Assembly (NCBI RefSeq): GCF_947501665.1
Contig: NZ_CANMWS010000017.1
Coordinates: 1 to 64,000 of the forward strand
DNA from: an uncultured Shewanella sp.
Lineage (GTDB): Bacteria; Pseudomonadota; Gammaproteobacteria; Enterobacterales; Shewanellaceae
Direction: 5' to 3'
Length of the DNA: 64,000 nucleotides
The position numbers and the translations under genes were made by a program. The notes below the pieces were generated by a model. That model made no database searches. It saw nothing but the letters and a program-made list of their open reading frames with translations, and had not been told where the DNA came from. Below, piece by piece: positions 51,692-61,576 of the stretch. Position 1 is the first letter of the stretch. Each line of letters begins with the position of its first letter.

Positions 51692-51745
51692 CTTCTATAC
51701 CCAAACGACCTGACTACATCATTAAAGGTCGCTTGGGTATAGAAG
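51692..51745. repeat. Long REP-like dyad between betA and the BCCT gene
   Basis: CTTCTATACCCAAACGACCT (51692-51711) and AGGTCGCTTGGGTATAGAAG (51726-51745) are inverted copies with one mismatch around a 14-base loop. No T tract follows. It looks like a dispersed Shewanella intergenic palindrome that could also protect mRNA ends. Confidence 0.8.
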
Positions 51746-51837
51746 TGAGTTAACGTTATCTTGGCCTTGTATCAATCAAAGCCAAACAGCATGAAGGTTA
51801 ACTGCTGATAGTCATGGTTAAAGCCAAACCCGTTCAA

Positions 51838-51858
51838 TGACCACATCTTGTGTGGTCA
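51838..51858. terminator. Hairpin after betA
   Basis: TGACCACA-TCTTG-TGTGGTCA is a perfect 8-bp stem 36 bp past the betA stop. T-richness on the minus strand is weak, so termination may be partial. Confidence 0.5.
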
Positions 51859-51893
51859 ATGTTGTTTGGCGGGTAAAGCGATGCTTTTTATTA

Positions 51894-53597
51894 TTATGAG
51901 GTTGAGCTTGTATTCCTCTTCGGTGCGTGAGTGCGCTGTTGCTCAGGCTTATCAGCAAGAATAACCGCGTGATTTTCTGCTTTAAGCATTGGGCGAGAAA
52001 GAATAAGATCCGCTGCCCGCTCAGCCAACATGATAGTAGGAGAGTTTAAGTTACCATTTGGAATACTTGGGAAAATCGATGAATCGACAACGCGTAACCC
52101 TTGTAATCCATGAACTTGGGTCTCAGGATTGACCACGGCCATTTCATCAATCCCCATTTTGCAAGAGCAAGACGGATGATACGCACTTTCCACGGCGCTT
52201 CTCACAAAGGTGTCAATTTCTTCGTCAGTTTGGACTTGTAAACCGGGTTGAATTTCTTCGCCGCGATATTCATCCAATGCAGGCTGATTAATGATCTCAC
52301 GGGTTAATCTTACGCAAGCTCTAAAGCCATCAATATCCTCTTGATGCTCAAGATAATTAAATTGAATGCGAGGCGCAACCTTAGGATCCTTTGAGACCAA
52401 GTCTATGCTACCCCGGCTCTTGGGTTTGTTATGTCCAATATGCACTTGAAAACCATGACCGGCAAAGGCTTCTTTACCATCGTAGCGCATGGCTGCGGGT
52501 AAGAAATGATATTGCAGATCGGGCCACTCGAGATTTGCCTTTGAACGAATAAAGCCACAAGACTCAAAATGGTTGGTTGCCCCCAATCCACTTTTATTTA
52601 AAATCCAACGTGTGCCGATAAACAGTTTATTTAAAGGATCGAGCTTACCATTGAGTGAAATGGGTTTTAAGCACTTAAATTGAAAATAAAACTCAAGATG
52701 ATCTTGTAGGTTTTGACCCACACCGGGTAAATCATGTACCAGATCAACACCAGCTTGTTTCAGTTTATTGGCATCGCCAATACCCGATAACTGTAAAATA
52801 TGCGGTGAGCCAATAGAGCCTGCACTTAAGATCACTTCCTTTTGACAAAAGAGATCTTCTACTTGACCTTTACGTTCAACGCGCACGCCTTTGGCCGTTT
52901 TGCCATCTAACAGGACTTTATGCACTAAGGCATGAGTCACGACAGTTAAATTACTGCGTTTCATTGCCGGGCGTAAATAAGCATTTGCCGTCGACCAGCG
53001 TACGCCGTTTTTGACCGTCATATGCATCGGCCCAAAGCCTTCTTGCTGGGCACCGTTGTAATCTGAAGTGGCTAAGTAGCCCGCATCCACACCGGCATCA
53101 ACAAAGGCTTGGTAGAGTGGGTTTTTCATCTCATTGCCATTGTTGACGGCAAGTGGACCCTTTTCTCCTCGGTAATCATCGGCGCCAAAGGCCCATGTTT
53201 CAGCTTTTTTAAAATACGGTAAACAATGGGCATAATCCCAGTTGGTCGCGCCGAGTTGTTGCCACTCATCAAAATCTCTGGCATGGCCACGCACATAAAC
53301 CATACCATTAATGGATGAAGAGCCTCCTAAGACTTTACCGCGAGGGCAATGCATACGGCGATCATCCAAAAAGGGTTCTGGTTCGGTTTCAAATTGCCAA
53401 GCGTATTTAGCGGTATTCATTGGAATAGACAGGGCCGTTGGCATTTGTATAAAAATGCTTTTATCACTGCCACCGGTCTCCAATAGTAAGACTTGATTAC
53501 TTGGATCTTCCGATAAACGATTGGCTAATACGCATCCTGCTGAGCCTGCACCGACAATAATATAGTCGTATTGGTGTTGATTATTTGAGCCTATCAA
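51894..53597 (-). CDS. betA: Choline dehydrogenase BetA
   Basis: The 567-residue GMC flavoprotein oxidises choline to betaine aldehyde. FAD-binding motif [20 protein letters not shown] is at the N-terminus; [20 protein letters not shown] and the C-terminal [16 protein letters not shown] [13 protein letters not shown] and [14 protein letters not shown] are typical. It starts 9 bp after betB. Confidence 0.95.
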   Translation of the reverse strand: MIGSNNQHQYDYIIVGAGSAGCVLANRLSEDPSNQVLLLETGGSDKSIFIQMPTALSIPMNTAKYAWQFETEPEPFLDDRRMHCPRGKVLGGSSSINGMVYVRGHARDFDEWQQLGATNWDYAHCLPYFKKAETWAFGADDYRGEKGPLAVNNGNEMKNPLYQAFVDAGVDAGYLATSDYNGAQQEGFGPMHMTVKNGVRWSTANAYLRPAMKRSNLTVVTHALVHKVLLDGKTAKGVRVERKGQVEDLFCQKEVILSAGSIGSPHILQLSGIGDANKLKQAGVDLVHDLPGVGQNLQDHLEFYFQFKCLKPISLNGKLDPLNKLFIGTRWILNKSGLGATNHFESCGFIRSKANLEWPDLQYHFLPAAMRYDGKEAFAGHGFQVHIGHNKPKSRGSIDLVSKDPKVAPRIQFNYLEHQEDIDGFRACVRLTREIINQPALDEYRGEEIQPGLQVQTDEEIDTFVRSAVESAYHPSCSCKMGIDEMAVVNPETQVHGLQGLRVVDSSIFPSIPNGNLNSPTIMLAERAADLILSRPMLKAENHAVILADKPEQQRTHAPKRNTSSTS

Positions 53598-53606
53598 AAC
53601 AGATCC

Positions 53607-55070
53607 TTAAAATGGACTTTCTAGGGATTGTAATCCCACATAAATGGCTTTTGTTTGGGTATAGTGTTTTAGCGTTTCGGTGCCATTTTCACGGCCTATA
53701 CCTGATAACTTATATCCGCCAACTGGCATTTCGGCAGGGGATGCACCATACGCGTTTATCCAACAAATACCCGCTTGTAATTGATGGATCACTCTATGCG
53801 CACGAGTTATATCTTGAGTGAAGACACCAGCGGCTAAGCCCATTTTGGTATCGTTTGCACGTTCAATAACTTTGTCTTCATCGGTAAAGGTCAGTACAGA
53901 CATCACTGGGCCAAAGATCTCTTCACGGCAAATGGTCATGTCATCGTGGCAATCAGTAAAAATGGTGGGGGCGACGAAATAGCCATTGGGCGCATTATCG
54001 GGTTGTAATGCTTTGCCGCCTGTCAATAAAGTGGCACCTTCTTCAATGCCTTTATTGATATAACCTAAGACTTTGTCTTGATGATCTTTTGAAATTAAGG
54101 CGCCAAAATTGGTGTCTGGATCCATAGGATCGCCACAAATAATATTGTCATTGGTTCTTTGCACCAGCTTTTCAATAAATTGTGGGTAGATATTTTCGTG
54201 TACAAAGACGCGAGTACCGTTTGTACAAATTTCACCTTGGGTGTAAAAATTGCCTAGCATGGCTGCTGATACGGCATTATCAAGATCGGCATCATCAAAG
54301 ATAATGAGCGGTGATTTTCCGCCTAATTCCATGGTGACGTTTTTTAAGTTGCTGGCTGCAGAGGCCATGACTTTTTTACCCGTACCCACTTCACCAGTGA
54401 AAGAGACTTTGGCAATATCGGGGTGGCCTGTTAGCCACTGTCCAACTTTACCGTCGCCTAAAACGACGTTAAAAACCCCGTTAGGTAATCCCGCTTGAGT
54501 GAAAATTTCTGCCAGTTTCAATGCGCCTAAGGGCGTTTCCTCTGACGGTTTAAAGATCATGGCATTGCCCGCGGCAAGGGCAGGGGCGGATTTCCAGCAG
54601 GCGATCTGTAATGGATAATTCCATGCCCCTATGCCAGCACAAATCCCTAGAGGCTCTGGGCGGGTATAATAAAAGTCACCGCCAACTTGTTGCTGACTGC
54701 CTTCAAGGCCTGCCGCTATATTTGCAAAGAACTCAATCGCATCAGCACCAGTAACAACATCGACAACACTGGCTTCTTGCCAGGGTTTGCCGCTATCTTT
54801 TACTTCGATTTCGGCTAATGTATCGTTGTGCTCGCGTAATAAACTGACCGCTTTGAGAAGAATACGATTACGCTCAATGGCGCTCATTTGTGACCAAGTG
54901 GCAAAGCCTTTTTTCGCGCTGTCTATGGCTGCTTGTTGAACTTTTTCATCACTGGTATCGATATGATAAATAATGTCACCAGTAGCAGGATTGGTAACGG
55001 CAATAGGGTCACTTTTATCACTAGCTAGATATTGACCGTCAATATAACTGTAAAAATGCGGTAAGGTCAT
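53607..55070 (-). CDS. betB: Betaine aldehyde dehydrogenase BetB
   Basis: The 487-residue enzyme makes glycine betaine from betaine aldehyde with NAD(P). The catalytic Glu is in [11 protein letters not shown] and the Cys in [39 protein letters not shown] is a BetB-type cofactor stretch. First gene of the cluster; no betI lies upstream, where an unsupported reading fills 345 bp. Confidence 0.95.
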   Translation of the reverse strand: MTLPHFYSYIDGQYLASDKSDPIAVTNPATGDIIYHIDTSDEKVQQAAIDSAKKGFATWSQMSAIERNRILLKAVSLLREHNDTLAEIEVKDSGKPWQEASVVDVVTGADAIEFFANIAAGLEGSQQQVGGDFYYTRPEPLGICAGIGAWNYPLQIACWKSAPALAAGNAMIFKPSEETPLGALKLAEIFTQAGLPNGVFNVVLGDGKVGQWLTGHPDIAKVSFTGEVGTGKKVMASAASNLKNVTMELGGKSPLIIFDDADLDNAVSAAMLGNFYTQGEICTNGTRVFVHENIYPQFIEKLVQRTNDNIICGDPMDPDTNFGALISKDHQDKVLGYINKGIEEGATLLTGGKALQPDNAPNGYFVAPTIFTDCHDDMTICREEIFGPVMSVLTFTDEDKVIERANDTKMGLAAGVFTQDITRAHRVIHQLQAGICWINAYGASPAEMPVGGYKLSGIGRENGTETLKHYTQTKAIYVGLQSLESPF

Positions 55071-55938
55071 GATGCGCTCCGTACGACATGAAAGGAGTAT
55101 GAGTCAATGGCATGATTGATATAATGGGCCATTTTGGATGTAAAAAAAGCGGGTAATAAAGTGAATAACCGACTTAATTGTTTTTTTTCTTTGTAAAAAA
55201 GAGCCATAAAACTAAATGTTAAAAATGGAGGCGTGTTTATATACCTAACGTTAGTGGCCGAAACAAGTGTTGTATTTTGCTCTGCATCAGGTATCCATTT
55301 TTTACTATAAGTAATACTTAAAACGGAACCTGTGTTAATTGTTTCATTTATGTTTTTTATCTGTTGCTTTTGTCGCAATTTTTTTGATGTCAATGGCATA
55401 AATAACTTCAATATAAAATGACAAATCTAACCACTAGGCCCTTTTAATGGAGCCGTATATTAATACTTAGAGTTCAAACTATCAACAAAAATAAAAGTCT
55501 TTGTCTAGACCAAATAGCGTCATATGCGTAAGCATTTCTTCTTTTAATAATGTTAACTTACTGGTTAGTATTGATTTAAGTTAATTTAGGAAATAGTTAG
55601 ATGTGAAATTATTATTTAAATGTTTGTTTGAAATATAAGCTCTAAATAGGGGCGTTTTGACGATAAAAAGCCAAATTTACCGATGTAATGAGCAGTGTGG
55701 TGGCCGCTTTTTTGTAAAAAAATCGATAAATAAACGTATCTATTACTCGAATACAAGAGGGTCTATTATTAGCCCTAAACGGAAAATACTTTGCGCTGTT
55801 ACAGGTATGGCAGAGAGAAAACGGAGTAACCTTAAGCCATTCCTTTAAGGTTACTCAATGCGTGTTTAATGTGTTTGCTTATTTTCTTGTGCTGTGACTA
55901 ACAAGAACACAGGCAGAACACTGACATGAACACTGGGA
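55071..55938. other. 868-bp region between aceA and betB without a supported gene
   Basis: Two short readings (114 and 63 codons) look like chance. The betB-proximal half should contain the bet promoter and any operator. A 12-bp perfect hairpin lies at 55824-55856. Confidence 0.5.
55824..55856. terminator. Likely terminator hairpin downstream of aceA
   Basis: GAGTAACCTTAA (55824-55835) and TTAAGGTTACTC (55845-55856) form a perfect 12-bp stem with a 9-base loop, about 80 bp past the aceA stop on the minus strand. The T tract on the minus strand is short. Confidence 0.6.
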
Positions 55939-57519
55939 TTAAAACTGGTTCATCGTATTGTCTTTACCCGAGGCTTTGAGTGCCTGATCCCCAGAGAAAT
56001 ATTCTTTATGATCATCCCCCATGTCAGAACCTGCCATGTTTTGATGTTTCACACAGGCAATACCTTGGCGAATTTCTTTGCGCTGTACATTGGCCACATA
56101 GCCTAACATGCCCATTTCACCAAAATAATCTTTGGCTAAATTATCTGTCGACAATGCTGCAGTATGGTAGGTGGGCAGGGTGATCAAGTGATGGAAAATA
56201 CCCGCTTCGCGAGCAGCATCGGCTTGGAAAGTACGAATTTTCTCATCGGCTTGACGGGCTAATTCACTGCTATCGTATTCTACATTCATTAAATCACTAC
56301 GTTCATAGGCACTCATATTTTGGCCTGCGTCTTTCATTGAATCAAATACTTGCTGGCGGAAATTGAGGGTCCAATTGAATGACGGTGAATTATTGTAAAC
56401 CAATTTAGCGTTAGGGACGGTTTCGCGAATAGCATTAACCATGGCACCAATTTGAGCGACATGCGGCTTTTCGGTTTCAATCCACAATAAATCGGCACCA
56501 TTTTGAAGAGAGGTTATGCAATCGAGTACACACCTTTCTTCCCCTGTGCCTTGTCTGAATTTGAACAAACCATTAGGTAAACGTTTAGGTTTTACCAGCT
56601 TACCTTGTTGTTTAAAGACTATATCACCATTACTGATGTCATCAGCGCTGACTTCAGACACATCTAAGAAAGCATTATATTGCTCGCCTAAATCGCCAGG
56701 GGTATTGGTGACGGCAATTTTTTGCGTAAGACCTGCGCCTAATGAATCGGTACGGGCGACAATGACACCATTATCAATACCCAGTTCTAAAAAGGCATAG
56801 CGTACGGCGTTGATCTTGGCTAAAAACTCCACATGGGGGACCGTCACTTTACCGTCTTGATGACCACACTGTTTAACGTCTGAGACTTGGTTTTCTAATT
56901 GTATGCAACAAGCCCCCGCTTCAATCATTTGTTTGGCCATTAAATAGGTGGCTTCCTCATTACCAAAGCCTGCATCGATATCGGCAATAATGGGCACGAC
57001 ATGGGTTTCGAAATTATCAATTTTCGCCTGAATGGCCTGCTTTTCATTATCTTGAGCGTTATCGAGTTGACGAAACAGACCGCCGAGTTCTCTTGCATCG
57101 GCTTGACGTAAAAAGGTGTAAAGCTCTTTTATCAGTGACGCAACAGAGGTTTTTTCGTGCATGGATTGATCGGGCAATGGACCAAACTCAGAGCGCAGAG
57201 CAGCAACCATCCAACCAGATAAGTACAAGTAACGTCGTTTTGTTGTTAAAAGGTGCTTTTTAATTGAAATCATTTTCTGCTGACCAATAAAGCCATGCCA
57301 ACAACCCAGAGATTGCGTATATTGCGATGAGTCCGCATCATAGTTGGCCATGTCTTCACGCATGATATCGGCGGTATACTGGGCAATATCTAAGCCCGTT
57401 TTAAAGCGGTTTTGCAGTCTCATACGGGCAGTGGACTCGGCATTGATTGCATTCCAGCTGTTCCCTTCAGCATTAATCAAGCTTGCAGCTTTATCTATCT
57501 GGTTTCTATAGTTCGACAT
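55939..57519 (-). CDS. aceA: Isocitrate lyase (long form)
   Basis: The 526-residue enzyme cleaves isocitrate to glyoxylate and succinate for growth on C2 units and fatty acids. The catalytic loop reads VKQCGHQDGKVTVPH, as in the long Pseudomonas-type enzymes, and IADIDAGFGNEEATY holds metal ligands. E. coli AceA is about 434 residues, so this is the long subclass. A LysR gene diverges upstream. Confidence 0.95.
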   Translation of the reverse strand: MSNYRNQIDKAASLINAEGNSWNAINAESTARMRLQNRFKTGLDIAQYTADIMREDMANYDADSSQYTQSLGCWHGFIGQQKMISIKKHLLTTKRRYLYLSGWMVAALRSEFGPLPDQSMHEKTSVASLIKELYTFLRQADARELGGLFRQLDNAQDNEKQAIQAKIDNFETHVVPIIADIDAGFGNEEATYLMAKQMIEAGACCIQLENQVSDVKQCGHQDGKVTVPHVEFLAKINAVRYAFLELGIDNGVIVARTDSLGAGLTQKIAVTNTPGDLGEQYNAFLDVSEVSADDISNGDIVFKQQGKLVKPKRLPNGLFKFRQGTGEERCVLDCITSLQNGADLLWIETEKPHVAQIGAMVNAIRETVPNAKLVYNNSPSFNWTLNFRQQVFDSMKDAGQNMSAYERSDLMNVEYDSSELARQADEKIRTFQADAAREAGIFHHLITLPTYHTAALSTDNLAKDYFGEMGMLGYVANVQRKEIRQGIACVKHQNMAGSDMGDDHKEYFSGDQALKASGKDNTMNQF

Positions 57520-57629
57520 AATAATTCCTTTTTAACAAATTGATTAGCAGCGTTTGATTACTTGTCAAATAGTAGTAATATTAGTCTAAATTAGTCTAAT
57601 TTATAGTTTTTATTTTCGGTATTTATTTT

Positions 57630-58574
57630 ATGAATATATCGCGTATTGATTTGAATTTATTGGTTTATTTAGATGTTTTGTTACGTGAAAAAAATGTTAC
57701 ACGGGCAGCTGATCAACTGGGGATAAGTCAGCCTGCCATGAGTAATGGGTTGAAAAGATTAAGAACTTTATTTAATGATCCGTTACTTATTCGCACTAGC
57801 CAAGGGATGACGCCCACGGAGCGGGCCACTGAGCTTGAACCGGCCATACGCTCTTTGCTTATTGAGCTTGAAAAGGCCGTCCAACCTCGAGCAGAATTTG
57901 ATGCGACAAAGAGTCATCGAGTGTTTAGGATCATGGCCAGTGATTATGCCGAAGCCACTTTGTTGCCATTATTAATTGCTCGATTACGTAACGAAGCGCC
58001 CCATATCATTTTGGATATCATGACCCCCAGTGATGTAAATTTCCCCGACGTGGAGCAAGGCACTGTGGATATGGTCATTAATCGCTTTGACAGTATTCCG
58101 CAATCATTTCATCAAAAAGTGCTTTGGCGGGATGATTTTAGTTGTTTGATCAGTAAAACCAATCCTGTGCTCGAAGACTTTCATCTTGAAACGTATTTGG
58201 ATGCGCACCATGTGTGGGTGAGCAAAACCGGAATGGGGGTGGGAGTGGGGATGGATCCTGAAGATGTACAGCGATTAGGCTGGGTGGATGAAGCCTTAAC
58301 CCGAATCGGAAAGAAGCGCCGTATTACCGTGTTTACGCGTCATTACCAAGCGGCGTGCTCGTTGGCGGAGCGGCAAGACTTGATTGCGACAGTGCCCAGT
58401 AAAATGGCGCGTTTGCAACAAAGTAATCCTAATATGCAAATCGTTAAGCCGCCGTTTGATATTTTGCCCATTGAGCTCACCATGGCTTGGAGCCCGCTGC
58501 TGCAGCACAATCCCGGTCATCGCTGGATGCGAGAAATGCTCACCGAGACGGCCCATACTATTGATAAGGGGTAA
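57630..58574 (+). CDS. LysR-family regulator divergent from aceA
   Basis: The 314-residue product has the LysR helix-turn-helix (NVTRAADQLGISQPAMSNGLKRLR, residues about 22-46) and a substrate-binding domain of the NodD/LinR type. The 110 bp between it and aceA should hold both promoters, so it probably regulates aceA (inference from position). Confidence 0.9.
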   Translation: MNISRIDLNLLVYLDVLLREKNVTRAADQLGISQPAMSNGLKRLRTLFNDPLLIRTSQGMTPTERATELEPAIRSLLIELEKAVQPRAEFDATKSHRVFRIMASDYAEATLLPLLIARLRNEAPHIILDIMTPSDVNFPDVEQGTVDMVINRFDSIPQSFHQKVLWRDDFSCLISKTNPVLEDFHLETYLDAHHVWVSKTGMGVGVGMDPEDVQRLGWVDEALTRIGKKRRITVFTRHYQAACSLAERQDLIATVPSKMARLQQSNPNMQIVKPPFDILPIELTMAWSPLLQHNPGHRWMREMLTETAHTIDKG

Positions 58575-58887
58575 AGGGGCTTGATGGCCATTTACAGGTA
58601 TGGCCTTCAATAGTGTCTAGCTATATTGAGTTGAATTGCTGGTAGGGTTAGGTTGTGAGTTACACACTCACAGTGGGAAGATCTAGAATAGCGTCTAGCG
58701 ATATTTGCATTTGATGGCTTATTGACGACCATAGCGATATTGGATTGAATTGCTGCCGCAGGCTTTTGTGTAGATACAAATACGAAACGCCGCAAGCACT
58801 TCCCTGTGGGCTCTGCTAAAACCTCCCTGTTTTAGCAGTTCGTTATTGCATCTACACGGGGTATTAAAGAGCAAAAGCAAAAATCAC

Positions 58888-59613
58888 AAGCTAAAGAAGA
58901 GTGTTTCTTCGATTTGTGTACGTGTGTGGTTAGTCGGATCTTTATGGATATTGATAACAACTTCAATGTTTAAGAGCCAGTTCGGCATCGGTATAAACGG
59001 ATTTATGAATGCCGTGGTAGCAGGGATGCTAAGGAACGGCGATGTCTCTCGTTCGAAACGTTTTATAAAGTAAAACCTCACCCTGCCGCAGACTTATGTG
59101 CAAGTAACTCTCGGGACGCTGTAGAACGATCTGATCTGCATGGATAGCAGGGAATGTCTTAAATTGTTGGGAACAACTTTGCATGATCGGTGACAGGGCC
59201 TTGGCAGCTTTACGGTTTCAAATGATACCCTTGTCTAAAGACCAGCCAAATATCCTTATTTGTCGCTCATCAAAGCCATATTTATGGCCTTCGCGCTCTT
59301 GTATTCATCATGACGCTCAATGGATGTTTATTTTTATCACCTGCGGTGAGTCTAAGGTCGTGGATTCCCATCCACACTGGGATTAGGAGGACTGCTCGTC
59401 CTTATCCTCCTAATAACCTCCATAACGCCCGACGGAGTGAAAAATACTGATTAGGTGCCTTGTTCTTATAAAATAAATGGCTAACATTTCCGATGCTACA
59501 TCCCTATAGCCCGAAAATTAACCTGACATCCATGTCAGTCTTACACCATTTATTCAAACGAACTTCAGCCACTCCGATGGGGAGCTTAAAGCTAAAGCAG
59601 AGTGTTTCTTCGA
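58888..59613. repeat. 25-bp direct repeat pair, about 700 bp apart
   Basis: AAGCTAAAGAAGAGTGTTTC plus TTCGA at 58888-58912 recurs at 59589-59613 with one base changed (A to C). The two copies bracket most of the repeat-rich block and might mark a duplicated or inserted unit. Confidence 0.75.
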
Positions 59614-59793
59614 ATTGGAGTGTTGTTAGTGGTTTAGCTTGGTTTTTTCTTTTTAAGGGGAAGATAAACTTGTGAGTAATATCAAGTATTTCACCTTGTT
59701 CTTACTTGATTTTAAACAATTTGTTTACATAAGTAACGTTTAAGGGTATTTTCTTGGCAAGAGCGTGCTGTGCACTGGTTTAATAATAGTTAG

Positions 59794-59826
59794 TAGTCAG
59801 GAAGATTATTCTGCTGCTGTTGAATA
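59794..59826. repeat. 33-bp motif shared with the GNAT locus, copy B
   Basis: Matches 3117-3149 at 30 of 33 bases (AGTCAGGAAGATTATTCTGC... ending GTTGAATAA), same strand, 53 bp before the first ABC-3C gene. Confidence 0.8.
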
Positions 59827-59879
59827 AGCTGCTATATGTGCCTAGTGTGTAGGTATCACTTCAAAAACGGAATTCTAAT

Positions 59880-61079
59880 ATGAGTAAAAAATCAGAATTT
59901 GATGCTTCGGCGTCAATGTTAGGGTATTTGTACCAAATTAGATTCGGTTTATATCTCTCGTTGAAAAAACTCCCAGAAGTTGATGATCCTGAACAATTTA
60001 ATATCTCGATAGAAACACTTGATGACGTAGCCTTTGATAATTATGGTTCGGCAATTGAATTGCTACAAACAAAGTATCATGGAGATTTAGGAAATTTAAC
60101 AAACCGAAGTGCCGATATCTGGAAAACCATTCGGGTTTGGGTAGAAGCAGTGAAGAGTGGTGACGTAGTGTTGGGGCGGACAACGCTTACGCTAGTTACT
60201 ACGCAGTCTTTACCTGAAAATACTCTTGCATATTATTTGAATCCTGAATCAGGAAGAGATACTGCTAAAGCCCTTGAACTTATGTTAGATATCAGTACAG
60301 AGGAAAATGCCACTAACGGGAAAGGATACACAGCGTTTCAATCATTAAGCGAAACACAAAAGAAGGCTTTTGTTAACGATATTTATGTCGTTGGCAAATC
60401 TGAGGATTTGATGCAAATAAGATCAAAAATATATAGGTACGGCCGGCAATATGTGGCCTCCGAGTGGGTTGAAGCATTTGTTGATCGTATAGAAGGTGTA
60501 TGGTTTCAATGGTGTATTGAAGGGCTTAGTCAAGATCCATCAGGCGTAATTAACTTGGGGGATATTCAGGATCTTGCAGATAGGATTCGACCTGAATATA
60601 CAGCCATTAATCTACCAGCAGAGTTCACCGATGCTCTTCCAGATATTCTTGAAATCGATCAAGATGCGAGGAGTTTTGTCCAACAATTACGTCTGTTCAA
60701 TGCTCCTAATAGTATGGTGGAGCAAGCAATTGTGAATTACTTTCGAGCATTTGAACAGCGAACTAAGTGGGCATGTGACGGATTGGTGGAGCCTGGTGAA
60801 TTGAGTGGTTTTGATCGTCAGTTATATGAACAATGGGTTGAACATCAATCGTTTATTGAGCTTAGTCATGAAATAAACTCTGAGAGAGATAAGCGCCTTT
60901 ATTCTGCTGAGCTTTATCAAAAGTGCTTACAGGAAGGGGTTATTCCTATTAGGAAAAACTTTTTAGAAGCTTATGTTGCAAAAGGTAGTTATCACATTCT
61001 TTCCGAACAATTGAGAATAGGATGGCACCCTGACTATTTGGAGATGTTAGGCGGCGGTAGCAACGAGGACGTTGCATGA
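59880..61079 (+). CDS. ABC-3C system effector-type protein with REase-like N-terminus
   Basis: The 399-residue product begins SASMLGYLYQIRFGLYLSL, then ISIETLDDVAFD and ELLQTKYH. That layout (Q19, E45, D48/D49, Q63-x-K65) is the DUF4297/Cap4-like restriction-endonuclease fold with its E...D...QxK active site. The remaining 250 residues are helical and should be the C-terminal domain that docks to the other components of ABC-three-component systems. In that model this gene is the nuclease effector. The next gene overlaps by four bases. Promoter sequences are not obvious; the ATG has GGAATTCTAAT before it. Confidence 0.8.
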   Translation: MSKKSEFDASASMLGYLYQIRFGLYLSLKKLPEVDDPEQFNISIETLDDVAFDNYGSAIELLQTKYHGDLGNLTNRSADIWKTIRVWVEAVKSGDVVLGRTTLTLVTTQSLPENTLAYYLNPESGRDTAKALELMLDISTEENATNGKGYTAFQSLSETQKKAFVNDIYVVGKSEDLMQIRSKIYRYGRQYVASEWVEAFVDRIEGVWFQWCIEGLSQDPSGVINLGDIQDLADRIRPEYTAINLPAEFTDALPDILEIDQDARSFVQQLRLFNAPNSMVEQAIVNYFRAFEQRTKWACDGLVEPGELSGFDRQLYEQWVEHQSFIELSHEINSERDKRLYSAELYQKCLQEGVIPIRKNFLEAYVAKGSYHILSEQLRIGWHPDYLEMLGGGSNEDVA

Positions 61080-61576
61080 TTTTTATGGATGATCAGTATT
61101 CACCTGAGGAGATAAACCTATATAACCCATCTTATGTTGGAGTCGTTCTCTATCAAGCCATTAGAGAATATCAAGCAAAGAGCCCGTCGGGTTTCCATTG
61201 TGGTTTAACATACATTGTCGTCCCTATGTCCATATCACCTAGATATTCGAAAATACTTCCTGTAACAGTGGCTACACCACTTGCTGGTTGGGTTTCGGAA
61301 CATGAAGGAGAATTGATTGGGTTTGCGGGTGTGGTATCTGCTTATGCTGATATTGTAAATTCGGCAATAGCCTTTTTATTGGAACACCAAGCTATTTTGA
61401 TGGATGACGACGGCCGGTATTTTTTAACAGAAATTACTTTCCCTCAAAAACCTAACTATGTAGTCAAAGATGCAAAATTTAAAGATAGTTTTTTGGCTGC
61501 GGGGTTACTTGGTCGTTGGTTTTCAGAAGCTTCAACTGTTGAAAGTGTCTATGCACAACTAGGAATACGACCATGA
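61076..61576 (+). CDS. ABC-3C system middle component
   Basis: The 166-residue protein ([74 protein letters not shown]) matches the small middle component of ABC-three-component systems, which links the ATPase to the effector. ATGA overlaps exist at both ends, so the three proteins are made in coupled amounts. A second in-frame Met lies at codon 4. Confidence 0.82.
   Translation: MIFMDDQYSPEEINLYNPSYVGVVLYQAIREYQAKSPSGFHCGLTYIVVPMSISPRYSKILPVTVATPLAGWVSEHEGELIGFAGVVSAYADIVNSAIAFLLEHQAILMDDDGRYFLTEITFPQKPNYVVKDAKFKDSFLAAGLLGRWFSEASTVESVYAQLGIRP

Larger units (their letters stand above)
58575..59879. other. 1.3-kb repeat-rich region without genes
   Basis: No reading here is supported. It holds mosaics of short dispersed repeats: GCTGCCGCAGGCTTTTGTG (58752-58770) recurs in altered form at 59082-59100; AAGCTAAAG-AGAGTG type words recur at 58888-58912 and 59589-59613; a perfect hairpin CTGCTAAAAC-CTCCCT-GTTTTAGCAG lies near 58812-58837; and GGATTAGGAGGAC/GTCCTTATCC arms lie near 59380-59410. 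This is the style of Shewanella intergenic repeat clusters and marks the edge of the defence locus. Confidence 0.65.

Noticed and set aside
55067..55411. 114-codon reading upstream of betB, considered as a BetI remnant
   Set aside because: No TetR helix-turn-helix can be seen and the similarity is only in a few Lys/Gln-rich residues.
55939..57519. KQCGH instead of KKCGH in isocitrate lyase
   Set aside because: Usual for the long-form enzymes of Pseudomonas type.
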